From contig CADAWW010000004.1 of assembly GCA_902791675.1 (NCBI GenBank), positions 1-32,100 on the forward strand: a stretch of DNA of 32,100 bases. The letters run 5' to 3'. The notes beneath the pieces are model-generated. The model had not been told where the DNA came from. It worked only from the letters and a program-made list of their open reading frames with translations, and did not search any database. The position numbers and the translations under genes are program-made. Source of the stretch: an uncultured Bacteroidales bacterium (lineage in GTDB: Bacteria; Bacteroidota; Bacteroidia; Bacteroidales; Bacteroidaceae). Shown one piece after another: positions 1 through 7,228 of the stretch; within the stretch, counting starts at the first letter, position 1, and each line of letters opens with the position of its first letter.

Positions 1-75
1 CCCATCCGCATTGATGAGAACGACAGCTTTGAGGTATGGGGCGTGGTAGTCTGGACAATTAAAAGCTGGAGATAA
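1..75 (+). CDS. umuD: UmuD-like S24 peptidase, C-terminal end only
   Basis: The window opens inside this gene. Frame 1 reads 24 residues, PIRIDENDSFEVWGVVVWTI followed by KSWR, then stops with TAA. The 'FEVWGVVVW.IK' ending matches the last beta-strand of the UmuD/LexA S24 peptidase fold. UmuD normally self-cleaves after RecA-nucleoprotein activation and joins UmuC as translesion polymerase V. The catalytic Ser/Lys lie upstream, outside the window. In Bacteroidales umuD is normally followed at once by umuC. Here a foreign-looking gene and a truncated umuC follow, so the pair no longer looks functional. The family call rests on few residues. Confidence 0.6.
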   Translation, partial: PIRIDENDSFEVWGVVVWTIKSWR

Positions 76-123
76 ACTATATAAGCATTTTGATAATCAC
101 GAAATTAAAATAATGTAAAGTTT

Positions 124-618
124 ATGGATAATTATAAAAGATTCGATTATTTCGATACTCCAATTAGAAATGTTAGTATATTTGATGATTATGCAGATCC
201 TGAACAATATGGCATACCGCCTTTAGATGTTTATGAATTCATTTATAAAATGGAAAAAGATCGCAAATTATGGTTTGAAAAAAAACAGCTTTATAAAGAT
301 TGGGACGGAATATTATTAATCCTTATTACTTTACTAATATTTGTATTAGCTTATTTGATGCAATTTTTGATTTCTCATTATCTAAATGATATTGGGTATC
401 CCAAAGGCTTATCGTACATTATATATCTTTTAGCTTTCATTCTGGTTTATTATTTATGGAAAGATTCATTTTTCATTCGTATGTATAAAATCTGGATCGA
501 AAATAAATATAAACAGAAAACTCAGAATAATCCTCAGATAGAATTTTTTCTTGAAATTGTAAATTACAAATATTATAAGAAACAGAACAATCAACCCGAA
601 TCATGGCTTAATGTGTAA
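124..618 (+). CDS. AT-rich hypothetical two-helix membrane protein
   Basis: A 164-residue protein I do not recognise. It begins with about 58 charged, aromatic-rich residues. Two hydrophobic segments follow, near residues 61-84 (ILLILITLLIFVLAYLMQFL) and 96-112 (LSYIIYLLAFILVYYLW). A basic, Lys/Asn-rich tail comes last. There is no signal peptide, so a two-pass inner-membrane protein with both ends on the same side is likely. Base composition is visibly much more AT-rich than the umuD and umuC pieces on either side, and the gene sits between those two normally adjacent genes, which suggests insertion by transfer. I see no strong TAnnTTTG promoter directly upstream. It could be an immunity-type or orphan accessory gene, but nothing in the sequence decides this. 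Confidence 0.6.
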   Translation: MDNYKRFDYFDTPIRNVSIFDDYADPEQYGIPPLDVYEFIYKMEKDRKLWFEKKQLYKDWDGILLILITLLIFVLAYLMQFLISHYLNDIGYPKGLSYIIYLLAFILVYYLWKDSFFIRMYKIWIENKYKQKTQNNPQIEFFLEIVNYKYYKKQNNQPESWLNV

Positions 619-636
619 TGGGATTTGTGAGGATTT

Positions 637-903
637 ATGAACGGTATCATTGACTGTGATAATTGCTATGTCTCGTGCGAGAGGGTCTTTCGCCCAGACC
701 TTGAAGGAAAGCCCGTTGTTGTCCTCTCGAACAATGACGGTTGCGTTGTAGCTCGCAGCAACGAAGCAAAGGCGATGGGCAGCCAGCAATATACACAGAA
801 GGACGGCAAGGGCAAGGCAGAAGTCTTCGCCAACGCCATCAAGCACGATTTCAGAAGTAAGAACCCAACGACCCGTTGGAGTGATATTATAAAATTGAAA
901 TAG
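637..903 (+). pseudogene. umuC: UmuC-like translesion polymerase, internally deleted remnant
   Basis: Residues 1-48 (starting [20 protein letters not shown]) match the N-terminus of Y-family polymerase UmuC. They include the [10 protein letters not shown] metal-site strand and the [20 protein letters not shown] segment. A full UmuC is about 420 residues, but this frame stops after 88. From residue 49 the sequence no longer follows UmuC, and the last 16 residues, ending [11 protein letters not shown], resemble the 'YTTRW.DII' C-terminal end of UmuC. The simplest reading is one large internal deletion joining the two ends. The palm, fingers and little-finger domains are gone, so no polymerase activity is expected. 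The tail could also come from an unrelated gene. Confidence 0.65.
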
Positions 904-906
904 ACT

Positions 907-940
907 TTTGAAAAACAAAACAATATTAACCCTATATTTG
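907..940 (+). promoter_or_regulatory. Bacteroidota-type promoter for the WG-repeat gene
   Basis: A -7 element TATATTTG lies at 933-940 and a TTTG -33-like element at 907-910, with a 22-base spacer, slightly long. The ATG at 949 lies only 8 bases past the -7 box, so the transcript would be nearly leaderless. This also argues against the GTG at 940 as the start. Confidence 0.55.
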
Positions 941-948
941 TGAATTTT

Positions 949-2444
949 ATGGATTCCGACGGATTAGAGAACATTTCACCCGAAATGCTAAATGAAATGT
1001 TAGATGAATGGATAAGAAGCCAAGGCTTGGAAATAGAAAAAAAACCAGAAAAAAAGATAAAACCTTACCTGAGTATTTGTTCAAAAGACTTTCATGATGG
1101 TCTGTTATTAGTAGTTGACCATAATTGCAATTACGGATTCATTGACAGAACAGGAAAAGAGGTAATATCCTGCAGATGGGCTGATGCAAAAGACTTCCAC
1201 GAAGGCCTGTCCGCTGTTCGAGATAATAACAAGAATTGGGGATTCATTGACAAAACGGGGAAAGAAGTTATACCTTGCAGATGGTCTAATGCTCATGATT
1301 TCCATGAAGGCCTGGCTGCTGTACAGGACAATAACGAGAAATGGGGATTCGTTGACAGAACGGGGAAAGAGGTTATACCTTGCACATGGAAGACTGTCGA
1401 ACATAGACTGTCGAACATTTCAAGGAAGGGATGGCACTTGTACAGGACAATAACGAGAAGTGGGGAGCCATTGACATAACAGGGAAAGAGGTAATACCTT
1501 GCAAATGGAGGACTATCGAAGACTTCGAGGAAGGGATGGCTGTTGTAGAAGACCAAAACTACAAAAGAGGGACTATTGACAAAACTGGCAAATTGATAAG
1601 CTCATGCCAATGGGAACAAACTTTTAATTTCTATTCTTTAGGGGTAGCTGTAGTAGAAGACAATAACCACAAGTGGGGCCTTATTGACAAAACCGGGAAA
1701 TTAGTCAGTCCATGCCAGTGGGAGTGGTTTTTGGGAGAACATGAAGGATTATTTAAGGTTCAAGTAGGCGATTTTGAACATGGAGAGTATGAATTATCTG
1801 CAATGGCATATGCGGATGGTTCTCCTGTGGAATATATAGAAGATAACAGACGCTTTGGGTACATTAGTAATACTGGACTAGTTGTTGTGAATCCATATCA
1901 GTGGAAGAGTATACAAAACTTCCATGGGGGGATGTTAGCAGTACAGGATGAAAACGACGATTGGGGATTCGTTGACATAACAGGAAAGGAAGTAATACCT
2001 TGCACATGGGCTAATGCTCATGATTTCCATGAAGGGCTGGCTGCTGTACGAGACAAAAAATGGGGATTCGTTGACAGAACGGGGAAAGTTGTAATACCAT
2101 GTATTTGGAATGATGTAAAAAACTATCATGATGGACTAGTAGCAGTACAGGACAATAACAAGGAGTGGGGATTCATTGACAGGAAAGGGAATGTTGTTAT
2201 ACCTTGCAGATGGAAGGATGTGAAAGACTTCAATGATGGGATAGCCGCGGTTCAGAAGGATCTGTGGACTTCTAATAATTGGGGGTTCATAGACGAAACA
2301 GGGAAAGAGATTACACCCTATATGTGGAGTAAAGTGAAAGATTATCATAATAGACTTGCACAAGTTGAGGAAGATATAGAATTCTATGTTGTTGAGGAAA
2401 AAATAATTTACATCACGCCAGAATCCACTATTCCTCCGGAGTAA
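949..2444 (+). pseudogene. WG-repeat protein split by a 14-base duplication frameshift
   Basis: Two overlapping frames (949-1479 and 1419-2444) are halves of one gene. An exact 14-base tandem duplication (1391-1404 and 1405-1418) shifts the frame. Removing one copy gives a continuous reading (TWKTVEHFKEGMALVQDNNE) and a protein of about 493 residues. About eleven WG repeats of some 35 residues follow a short N-terminal segment. The consensus is 'DFHEGLAAVQDNN.KWGFIDRTGKEVIPC.W', and repeat 7 is longer and diverged. There is no signal peptide or membrane segment. WG repeats are thought to form a beta-propeller-like binding fold of unknown role. If the duplication is real, the product would be the first three and a half repeats plus a short aberrant tail. 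An internal ATG at 1431 could express the second half. Sequencing or assembly error is the other explanation. Confidence 0.8.
1391..1418 (+). repeat. Exact 14-base tandem duplication causing a frameshift
   Basis: AGACTGTCGAACAT occurs twice back to back, at 1391-1404 and 1405-1418. Fourteen is not a multiple of three, so the second copy breaks the WG-repeat frame. The bases on either side of the pair do not extend the identity. Confidence 0.95.
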
Positions 2445-2461
2445 TCACTTTGGGGGAATTT

Positions 2462-2477
2462 GACCATTAACATGGTC
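2462..2477 (+). terminator. Possible weak terminator after the WG-repeat gene
   Basis: GACCAT-TAAC-ATGGTC forms a perfect 6-base stem 18 bases past the stop codon. It is followed by a pyrimidine-rich TTCCTCCTCCTT rather than a clean T-run, so the call is weak. Confidence 0.35.
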
Positions 2478-2494
2478 TTCCTCCTCCTTGTAAG

Positions 2495-2754
2495 TCAAAG
2501 CTGATGCAAGCATCGCTCTGCGCTTACTTCGTTCGTCGTTTTTCCGCCCCGCCACGAAACTCCCGAAACAGAAACAAAACTTGTTTCACTCTGCGGGAAT
2601 TTCTCCGCTCCAATGAACAAGGTATCGAAGGCATCAGTGCCATCGGTACGGTGTTCCAGCAGATATTTCTCATCATGGCGCATCGGATTGCCCAGGTACA
2701 CATCATTCACCTGCCATCCGTGGCGCTCCGACTCGCAGAAAGCAATGCCGCAAT
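2495..2754 (-). pseudogene. Unidentified protein-coding remnant on the minus strand
   Basis: No real gene is evident on the plus strand between 2478 and 2816. The minus strand has an open stretch that reads like protein, with segments HHCGIAFCESERHGWQVNDV and YLGNPMRHDEKYLLEHRTDG, ending in LHQL. No start codon with a ribosome site precedes it: the frame begins right after a TGA near 2760, and the only in-frame start is a GTG at 2710. The second half (after about residue 55) is low-complexity and contains a GAAAC...GTTTC hairpin (2573-2589). I read it as the broken 3' part of a gene whose family I cannot name. It could be chance. Confidence 0.3.
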
Positions 2755-2816
2755 GATGATTTTTTCATATGACTCGGCTGTACGTGATGGATGGCCGATG
2801 TTTTTTTTTGCAGATT

Positions 2817-2848
2817 ATTGTGCATATCAAATTATAGTCGTAGATTTG
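2817..2848 (+). promoter_or_regulatory. Bacteroidota-type promoter for the thioesterase gene
   Basis: A -7 element TAGATTTG (2841-2848) is preceded by ATTG at 2817-2820 with a 20-base spacer. The ATG follows at 2880. Confidence 0.6.
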
Positions 2849-2879
2849 CAGAAGAAAATACAAGAGCACGAAAACGGAA

Positions 2880-3299
2880 ATGGATAAAACAGAGACACAG
2901 GCACTGAAGGATTTTTTCCTTCATGATGAATTTGCCAAGCAGAACGGCATTGAAATTGTTGACATATCAGATGGTTACGCACGCACACAAATACAGATAG
3001 AGCCGCGTCATCTAAATGCAGGCGGCAGTGTACAGGGCGGTGTGCTCTTTACGATGGCCGACCTCGCTTTTGCTGCAGCTACGAACAGTCACGGCACCCT
3101 TACCGTCACCTCCACAGCCAACATCACATTTGTCCGTGGAGCCAGCGTTGGAGTCATCACGGCAGAAGCACGTGAAATAGTGAACCATCATCATCTTCCA
3201 TTCTGCGAAGTACAGGTAACGGACCAGGCAGGCAATCTTCTGGCCATCTTCACCGCAAGCGGATACCGCAAGGAAGGACATCCTACAATTGTGAAGTAG
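2880..3299 (+). CDS. PaaI-family hotdog-fold acyl-CoA thioesterase
   Basis: A 139-residue protein of normal length for the PaaI/YdiI hotdog thioesterase family, which hydrolyses acyl-CoA (often aromatic or medium-chain acyl groups) in the cytoplasm. The central helix region HLNAGGSVQGGVLFTMADLA (residues 43-62) is the family signature. Asn and the Gly-Gly loop position the thioester, and the Asp in 'MADLAFA' is the usual acidic residue. The C-terminal strands read 'EVQVTDQAGNLLAIFTASGY'. It has its own promoter and no partner genes. A second, truncated copy of its 3' end lies 1.9 kb away in inverted orientation. The natural substrate cannot be told from sequence. Confidence 0.85.
   Translation: MDKTETQALKDFFLHDEFAKQNGIEIVDISDGYARTQIQIEPRHLNAGGSVQGGVLFTMADLAFAAATNSHGTLTVTSTANITFVRGASVGVITAEAREIVNHHHLPFCEVQVTDQAGNLLAIFTASGYRKEGHPTIVK
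3177..3277 (+). repeat. Inverted repeat arm, 3' part of the thioesterase gene (intact copy)
   Basis: This 101-base stretch matches the reverse complement of 5180-5280 with three mismatches and no gaps by direct comparison. The mismatches are Leu CTT/CTC, Gly GGA/GGT and Tyr TAC/TAT, all synonymous. It is one arm of an inverted repeat that encloses the GH109-like gene. Confidence 0.95.
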
Positions 3300-3363
3300 A
3301 AATATGGTAAATGCGAGGGTTTTAGGGGTTTTCTTTTATCAACCAACGGGAACGAAAACGGAA

Positions 3364-3463
3364 ACTAATTAACAATTAATAATTAACAATTAACAACGAA
3401 AACGAAAACGAAAACTAATTAACAATTAATAATTAACAATTAACAACGAAAACGGGAACCAGG
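3364..3463 (+). repeat. Two 50-base AT-rich tandem repeats
   Basis: ACTAATTAACAATTAATAAT and the bases after it start at 3364 and again at 3414, a period of 50. Identity runs about 41 bases before the second copy runs into GC-rich sequence. Each unit contains smaller 'AATTAAC' direct repeats and ends in repeated 'AACGAA'. The array lies in the gap after the thioesterase. Two copies with no unique spacers rule out a CRISPR array. Confidence 0.85.
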
Positions 3464-3504
3464 GCGGCGGGAACAACGGCGGTGACGGTGACAGCGATGA
3501 GTGA
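3433..3504 (+). pseudogene. Gly/Asn/Asp-rich C-terminal tail of a lost gene
   Basis: The frame opens after TAA at 3430 and reads 23 residues ending NGNQGGGNNGGDGDSDE before TGA at 3502-3504. Such low-complexity Gly/Asn/Asp tails are typical of the C-termini of Bacteroidales HU-like DNA-binding proteins, and an intact terminator hairpin follows 1 base later. No start codon or globular domain precedes it. The body of the gene seems to have been replaced by the AT-rich tandem repeats. The HU link is a guess from composition alone. Confidence 0.45.
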
Positions 3505-3505
3505 A

Positions 3506-3532
3506 AGAGCGGGCCTTCAGGCCCCTCTTTTA
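3506..3532 (+). terminator. Rho-independent terminator after the Gly-rich tail
   Basis: AGAG-C-GGGCC, loop TTCA, GGCCC-CTCT, then TTTT. The stem is 9 base pairs with one bulged C. The T-run favours the plus strand. The GH109-like gene ends at 3548 on the minus strand, so the hairpin may serve it as well. Confidence 0.7.
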
Positions 3533-3547
3533 AATTGAGAATAAGGT

Positions 3548-5119
3548 CTACTTGCGAGGTTTCGGGGACTGGGCTTTGTCGTACTTCTCCCAGAGTTTTT
3601 TCTTCGCTGCCAGTTCCTTCTGCCTTGCAGTACTCTCGCGAGCAGCCTTCTCTGCAGCTGCTTCGTCTTCGGGCGAGGCATAAGCATGACGGAAGCCTTG
3701 CTGCTTGTTCCATTCGCCTCGGGTAAAATCGGGGAAAGCGACGGCAGCACAGCCGTTGTCCATACTCAAAGCACCAAGCTCGGCCAAAGCGCACCATTCT
3801 GCCATGTCATAGACATCAATGTCGAGAGGCAAGCCGTTCTGCAAGCAATAGACAAGACGGGCATCCATCGTATAATCCATTCCGCCATGACCGAACTCAC
3901 GACCCAGCTCACCGAACTTCTTCAGGATGGGATGATAGTATTGCTTCATCAGCGCATCGTATTCCGCCTTTGGAAGGAAGTTGTGCCCTGATATCTTGCC
4001 AGCCATTTCGGCAAGTCCCATGTCGCTGGCGCTCTTTTTAATGATAAAGATCTTAGGATCAGGATATTTTGTGCAGAATCCCGTCATACCCGTAAGCTTG
4101 TACATTCGATTGTAGGGCTGAGGGCTCATCACATTGTGCTGAATCTCCAGGACCTTACCTTTCTCAGTTCGCATGAGTGTGGTGGTGTGGTCGCCATTAC
4201 GGAAGCTGTCGCACTCCTTGCCGGTCACTTCCTTATAGCCTTCCCGACCGCAGAATGGCTCGGTATCCATGGCGATAAGCGTCTTGATGCGGTCACCCCG
4301 ATGGATATTCAGGGCCTGCGCAATGGGGCCGAGACCGTGTGTGGCATAGATGTCACCACGGTTTTCCTTGTTGTATTTCAGGCGCCAATGCAGGTTCTCA
4401 GGATCTGAGCCGTCAGGATTATGCCAGTAGCCCTTCCAGATATTTGCTTCGTTCAGTGTATGGATGTAAGCACCCTCGGCACGTATTATCTCGCCAAAGA
4501 GTCCCTGCTGTGCCATGTTCAGAGCGCACATCTCGTAGTAGTCGTAGCAGCAGTTTTCCAGCATCATACAATGCACGCGGTTCTTCTCGCTCAGGTCTAT
4601 GAGCTCCCAACACTGCTCCAAGTTCATGACGCTGGGCACCTCGATGGCTGTATGCTTGCCGTTCTCCATAGCGCATTTGGCGACGGGGAAATGATGGTCC
4701 CAGTCTGTAGCGACATATATCAGGTCGATATCCTTTCGCTTGCACATATCAACGTACCCTGTTTCTCCGCTGTATATGTCGGCAGGGGGCAGCCCCGCTT
4801 CGCGCAGGTATTTCTGCGCATCTTTGGCACGGGACTCCTCATAATCGCAGAGCGCAACTATCTGCACACCGGGTATGTGGCAATACCTCTTCACCGCCCA
4901 GGGTCCGCGGCTGCCAAGTCCAGCGAACCCTACCCTAACGGTCTCCAACTTAGGCGTGGTAAGCCGAAGGGCCGACTGCTGTCCGGCAGGACGGGCAGGT
5001 GTTTCCACTACAATAGTTCCCTTGTCCCAATGCCACTTTGTACTGGGGCTTGTGCTCTGGGCACAGATAAACGAGCTGACGGCAAGCAGTGCTATGCCTA
5101 AAATGTGTCTGATGTTCAT
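3548..5119 (-). CDS. Secreted GH109-like (Gfo/Idh/MocA fold) glycosidase
   Basis: A 523-residue protein with a signal peptide (residues 1-20, ending SSFICA). The Rossmann nucleotide-binding site is GFAGLGSRG (64-72). EVP at 160-162 replaces the EKP of ordinary Gfo/Idh dehydrogenases, and an ATHGLGP motif has His at 261. The 'LENCCYD.YEM' and 'NMAQQGLFGEI' segments match GH109, the NAD-dependent alpha-N-acetylgalactosaminidase family that removes GalNAc by oxidation-elimination at C3. The last 40 residues are a Lys/Glu/Ala-rich, coiled-coil-like tail. Location is probably periplasmic or outer-membrane. Its promoter lies upstream of a thioesterase remnant that forms the leader. GalNAc is the expected target, consistent with the neighbouring GH20, but some GH109 relatives act on other sugars. 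Confidence 0.85.
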   Translation of the reverse strand: MNIRHILGIALLAVSSFICAQSTSPSTKWHWDKGTIVVETPARPAGQQSALRLTTPKLETVRVGFAGLGSRGPWAVKRYCHIPGVQIVALCDYEESRAKDAQKYLREAGLPPADIYSGETGYVDMCKRKDIDLIYVATDWDHHFPVAKCAMENGKHTAIEVPSVMNLEQCWELIDLSEKNRVHCMMLENCCYDYYEMCALNMAQQGLFGEIIRAEGAYIHTLNEANIWKGYWHNPDGSDPENLHWRLKYNKENRGDIYATHGLGPIAQALNIHRGDRIKTLIAMDTEPFCGREGYKEVTGKECDSFRNGDHTTTLMRTEKGKVLEIQHNVMSPQPYNRMYKLTGMTGFCTKYPDPKIFIIKKSASDMGLAEMAGKISGHNFLPKAEYDALMKQYYHPILKKFGELGREFGHGGMDYTMDARLVYCLQNGLPLDIDVYDMAEWCALAELGALSMDNGCAAVAFPDFTRGEWNKQQGFRHAYASPEDEAAAEKAARESTARQKELAAKKKLWEKYDKAQSPKPRK

Positions 5120-5157
5120 TTTTTCTTGTGTTTGTTTATTTAAAGTAAAGAATAAGA

Positions 5158-5280
5158 TTAATTTGTCCGCATTCCCGTACCTTCCTTGCGATAACCGCTT
5201 GCGGTGAAGATGGCCAGGAGATTGCCTGCCTGGTCCGTTACCTGTACTTCGCAGAATGGAAGATGATGATGGTTCACTAT
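5158..5280 (-). pseudogene. Truncated second copy of the PaaI thioesterase 3' end
   Basis: The minus strand reads VNHHHLPFCEVQVTDQAGNL and on to GYRKEGTGMRTN, stopping at TAA (5160-5158). Bases 5180-5280 are 98 of 101 identical to the intact gene's 3177-3277, with all three changes synonymous. Upstream the match ends abruptly and an in-frame TAG appears within a few codons. The C-terminal six residues differ from the intact copy. It lies between the GH109-like gene and its likely promoter, so it is probably transcribed as that gene's 5' leader. Confidence 0.9.
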
Positions 5281-5319
5281 ATTCTATTTCAACTCTTTGC
5301 TTAAAGCATTAAATTGCGA

Positions 5320-5348
5320 CAAATATACAAAAAAAATGTTTGCGCAAA
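5320..5348 (-). promoter_or_regulatory. Promoter driving the thioesterase remnant and GH109-like gene
   Basis: The minus strand has TATATTTG (5327-5320), with TTTG at 5348-5345 and a 17-base spacer. No other gene lies between it and the GH109-like start 200 bases downstream except the thioesterase remnant. Confidence 0.5.
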
Positions 5349-5407
5349 AAATATCATGTTTCTTTTTATTACTAAGCAATCAAGATAGTGATTAGAAAGG
5401 GGGTGTG

Positions 5408-5447
5408 CAAAAAAAATGCTACCCGGATATTGGATAGCAGTTTTTAT
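5408..5447. terminator. Possible bidirectional hairpin in the GH109/GH20 gap
   Basis: A-run, GCTACCC-GGATATT-GGATAGC (imperfect stem), then a T-run. It resembles a bidirectional terminator, but no gene ends here. It may be left over from rearrangement. The rest of 5281-5550 shows only promoter elements. Confidence 0.3.
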
Positions 5448-5552
5448 TTCCTTAATTTCTTTTCAAGTTGTATAGATAGAGAAATAAGCAACAGGTAATC
5501 TTCAGGAATGAAAAATTTTCACTCTTGAATTTTTCTTTTTCCCTTATTCTTC

Positions 5553-5560
5553 GTAACTTT
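5553..5560 (+). promoter_or_regulatory. -7 promoter element of the GH20 gene
   Basis: TAACTTTG followed by CAG, 50 bases before the ATG at 5611. A -33 TTTG at the usual spacing is not evident. Confidence 0.5.
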
Positions 5561-5610
5561 GCAGTTGATGTCAGGTGGAAGATGAATATTATTTATCGAT
5601 ACGTTTACAC

Positions 5611-7134
5611 ATGAAAGGAATTCTTTTAGCACTTGCATTTGTCTGTGGGTTAATGTGTGTCAAGGCTCAGGCTCAGCTGAACTTGATTCCTGCTCCTGTG
5701 GAGTATTCTGCTCGCTCAGGTTGCATCAGTTCCAAAGAGATGGCTGGACTGCACGAGAAGGTGCGCATCTCTCAAAAGACACTTCTCCGTCTTCTGAAAG
5801 GCAGGAAACTGGAAGATTGGCAGTTAAAGTCGGCCTACCAGTTGGAACTGGGTAAGAAGGGCGTGAAGATTGTGGCAGCTGATGAGGAAGGCGTGTTCTA
5901 TGCCCGGCAGACACTCAGGATGATGGCATCCTTAAACAGTTCGGTAACCTGCTGTACCATCCTTGACTGGCCTCGCCTGAGGTATCGGGGTGTGATGCTG
6001 GACGAGAGCAGGCATTTCCAAGGTAAGGACTTTGTGATGAAACAGTTAGAGATGATGGCTCTGCTGAAGATGAACCGCTTTCACTTCCATCTGGTGGACA
6101 ATCCGGGATGGCGTGTGCAAATCGACTCCTATCCGAAGCTTACCAGGTTGACAGCCTGGCGTCCTCAGGCTTATTTCTGGGATTGGGAAAAGAACGAGAT
6201 TGGCGGGCCTTTTGTGGAAGAGGGAACGCCTGGGGCTTACGGTGGTTACTATACGAAGCAGGATATTGCCGACATCCTCTCCTTTGCCAACGAGCGGCAC
6301 ATCGAGGTGATTCCTGAAATAGAGATGCCCGGGCATAACTACGAGACTCGTGCTGCTTATCCCGAACTGGCTTGCAGCCTGCCTGGCGGCGGAAAAGATC
6401 CTTGGGAACTTTGCCCAGGAAAGGAGAGAACTTTCGAGTTTCTGGAAAAGGTTTTGCTGGAGGTCTTCGACATGTTCCACTCGCAGTACATCCACATTGG
6501 CGGTGACGAGGCCCGCAAGAACAACTGGAAGGTTTGCCCTGATTGTCAGGCCAGGATGAAAGCCGAAGGGCTGAAGAGTGTGGAAGAGCTTCAGAGTTAT
6601 ATGATTAGGCGAATGGAACGTTTTGCCCATGAACACGGCAAGCGCATCATTGGTTGGGATGAAATCCTGCAGGGAGGTCTAGCTCCGGATGCCACCGTGA
6701 TGTCCTGGCACGGCATTGAGGCTGGCCTGCAGGCCGTCAAAGAAGGACATGATGTGATTTTCACGCCCACACATTACTATTATCTGGACTATCACCAAGA
6801 CCCAGCTCAGTTCCGGGCTGTAGGACGTCACGTGCCTTTAGAGAAAGTCTATTCCTTCGAACCCTTATCAGAGAGTATTTCCGAGGCAGATGCCCATCAT
6901 GTCTTGGGCGTTCAAGGCAACCTGTGGACAGAGCATGTTCAGGATGCCTGGCATGCCGAGATGATGCTCTATCCGCGTGTCTTCGCTATAGCAGAAACGG
7001 GATGGAGTCAGGCTGAGAAGAAGAACTGGCCTGACTTCGAGCGTAGAGCCTCAGCCCTGTCGCAAGTCGCCCGCAAATGGGGTTACACAGTTTACCCACC
7101 AGATTCTACAAGGCCACGGGAAGGCTGCGATTGA
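5611..7134 (+). CDS. Secreted GH20 beta-N-acetylhexosaminidase
   Basis: The start is set at ATG 5611 rather than the upstream GTG 5575, because it opens a clear signal peptide (MKGILLALAFVCGLMCVKAQ). The protein has 507 residues: an N-terminal GH20b-like domain (about 20-115), then a TIM barrel. Barrel motifs are HFHLVDNPGWRVQIDSYPKL, 'IPEIEMPGH', the catalytic Asp-Glu pair in IHIGGDE (D299, E300), 'MSWHG' and 'GVQGNLWTE'. The enzyme removes terminal GlcNAc or GalNAc by substrate-assisted catalysis. Many Bacteroidales GH20 proteins continue into extra C-terminal domains, but this one stops soon after the barrel at 'YPPDSTRPREGCD'. A different frame stays open past the stop, so a C-terminal truncation or frameshift is possible. 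Confidence 0.9.
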   Translation: MKGILLALAFVCGLMCVKAQAQLNLIPAPVEYSARSGCISSKEMAGLHEKVRISQKTLLRLLKGRKLEDWQLKSAYQLELGKKGVKIVAADEEGVFYARQTLRMMASLNSSVTCCTILDWPRLRYRGVMLDESRHFQGKDFVMKQLEMMALLKMNRFHFHLVDNPGWRVQIDSYPKLTRLTAWRPQAYFWDWEKNEIGGPFVEEGTPGAYGGYYTKQDIADILSFANERHIEVIPEIEMPGHNYETRAAYPELACSLPGGGKDPWELCPGKERTFEFLEKVLLEVFDMFHSQYIHIGGDEARKNNWKVCPDCQARMKAEGLKSVEELQSYMIRRMERFAHEHGKRIIGWDEILQGGLAPDATVMSWHGIEAGLQAVKEGHDVIFTPTHYYYLDYHQDPAQFRAVGRHVPLEKVYSFEPLSESISEADAHHVLGVQGNLWTEHVQDAWHAEMMLYPRVFAIAETGWSQAEKKNWPDFERRASALSQVARKWGYTVYPPDSTRPREGCD

Positions 7135-7228
7135 GCGAGAGGAGAGCGATGCTCGTATCAGCTATCCAGAGCGTGAGCAGGCTCGAACAAAGTTCAACGT
7201 TAACGAGAATCCGTTTAGTATTAAGAAT

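Noticed and set aside
2504..2887. Plus-strand open frame of 127 residues ahead of the thioesterase gene
   Set aside because: It runs through the thioesterase promoter and start, has an odd composition, and the minus strand reads more like protein.
3364..3463. CRISPR-like direct repeats
   Set aside because: There are only two AT-rich units, back to back with no spacers, and no cas genes are nearby.
4421..5101. 226-residue plus-strand frame opposite the GH109-like gene
   Set aside because: It is an antisense shadow; the minus-strand product has full family motifs and a signal peptide.
3548..5119. Ordinary sugar dehydrogenase of the Gfo/Idh/MocA family
   Set aside because: The signal peptide, EVP in place of EKP and the THG motif fit GH109 better than a cytoplasmic dehydrogenase.
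3177..5280. Inverted repeats as ends of an insertion sequence or composite transposon
   Set aside because: The arms are coding sequence of a thioesterase, no transposase lies between them, and no target-site duplication is visible.
6046..6636. 196-residue minus-strand frame opposite GH20
   Set aside because: It is an antisense shadow of the catalytic domain.
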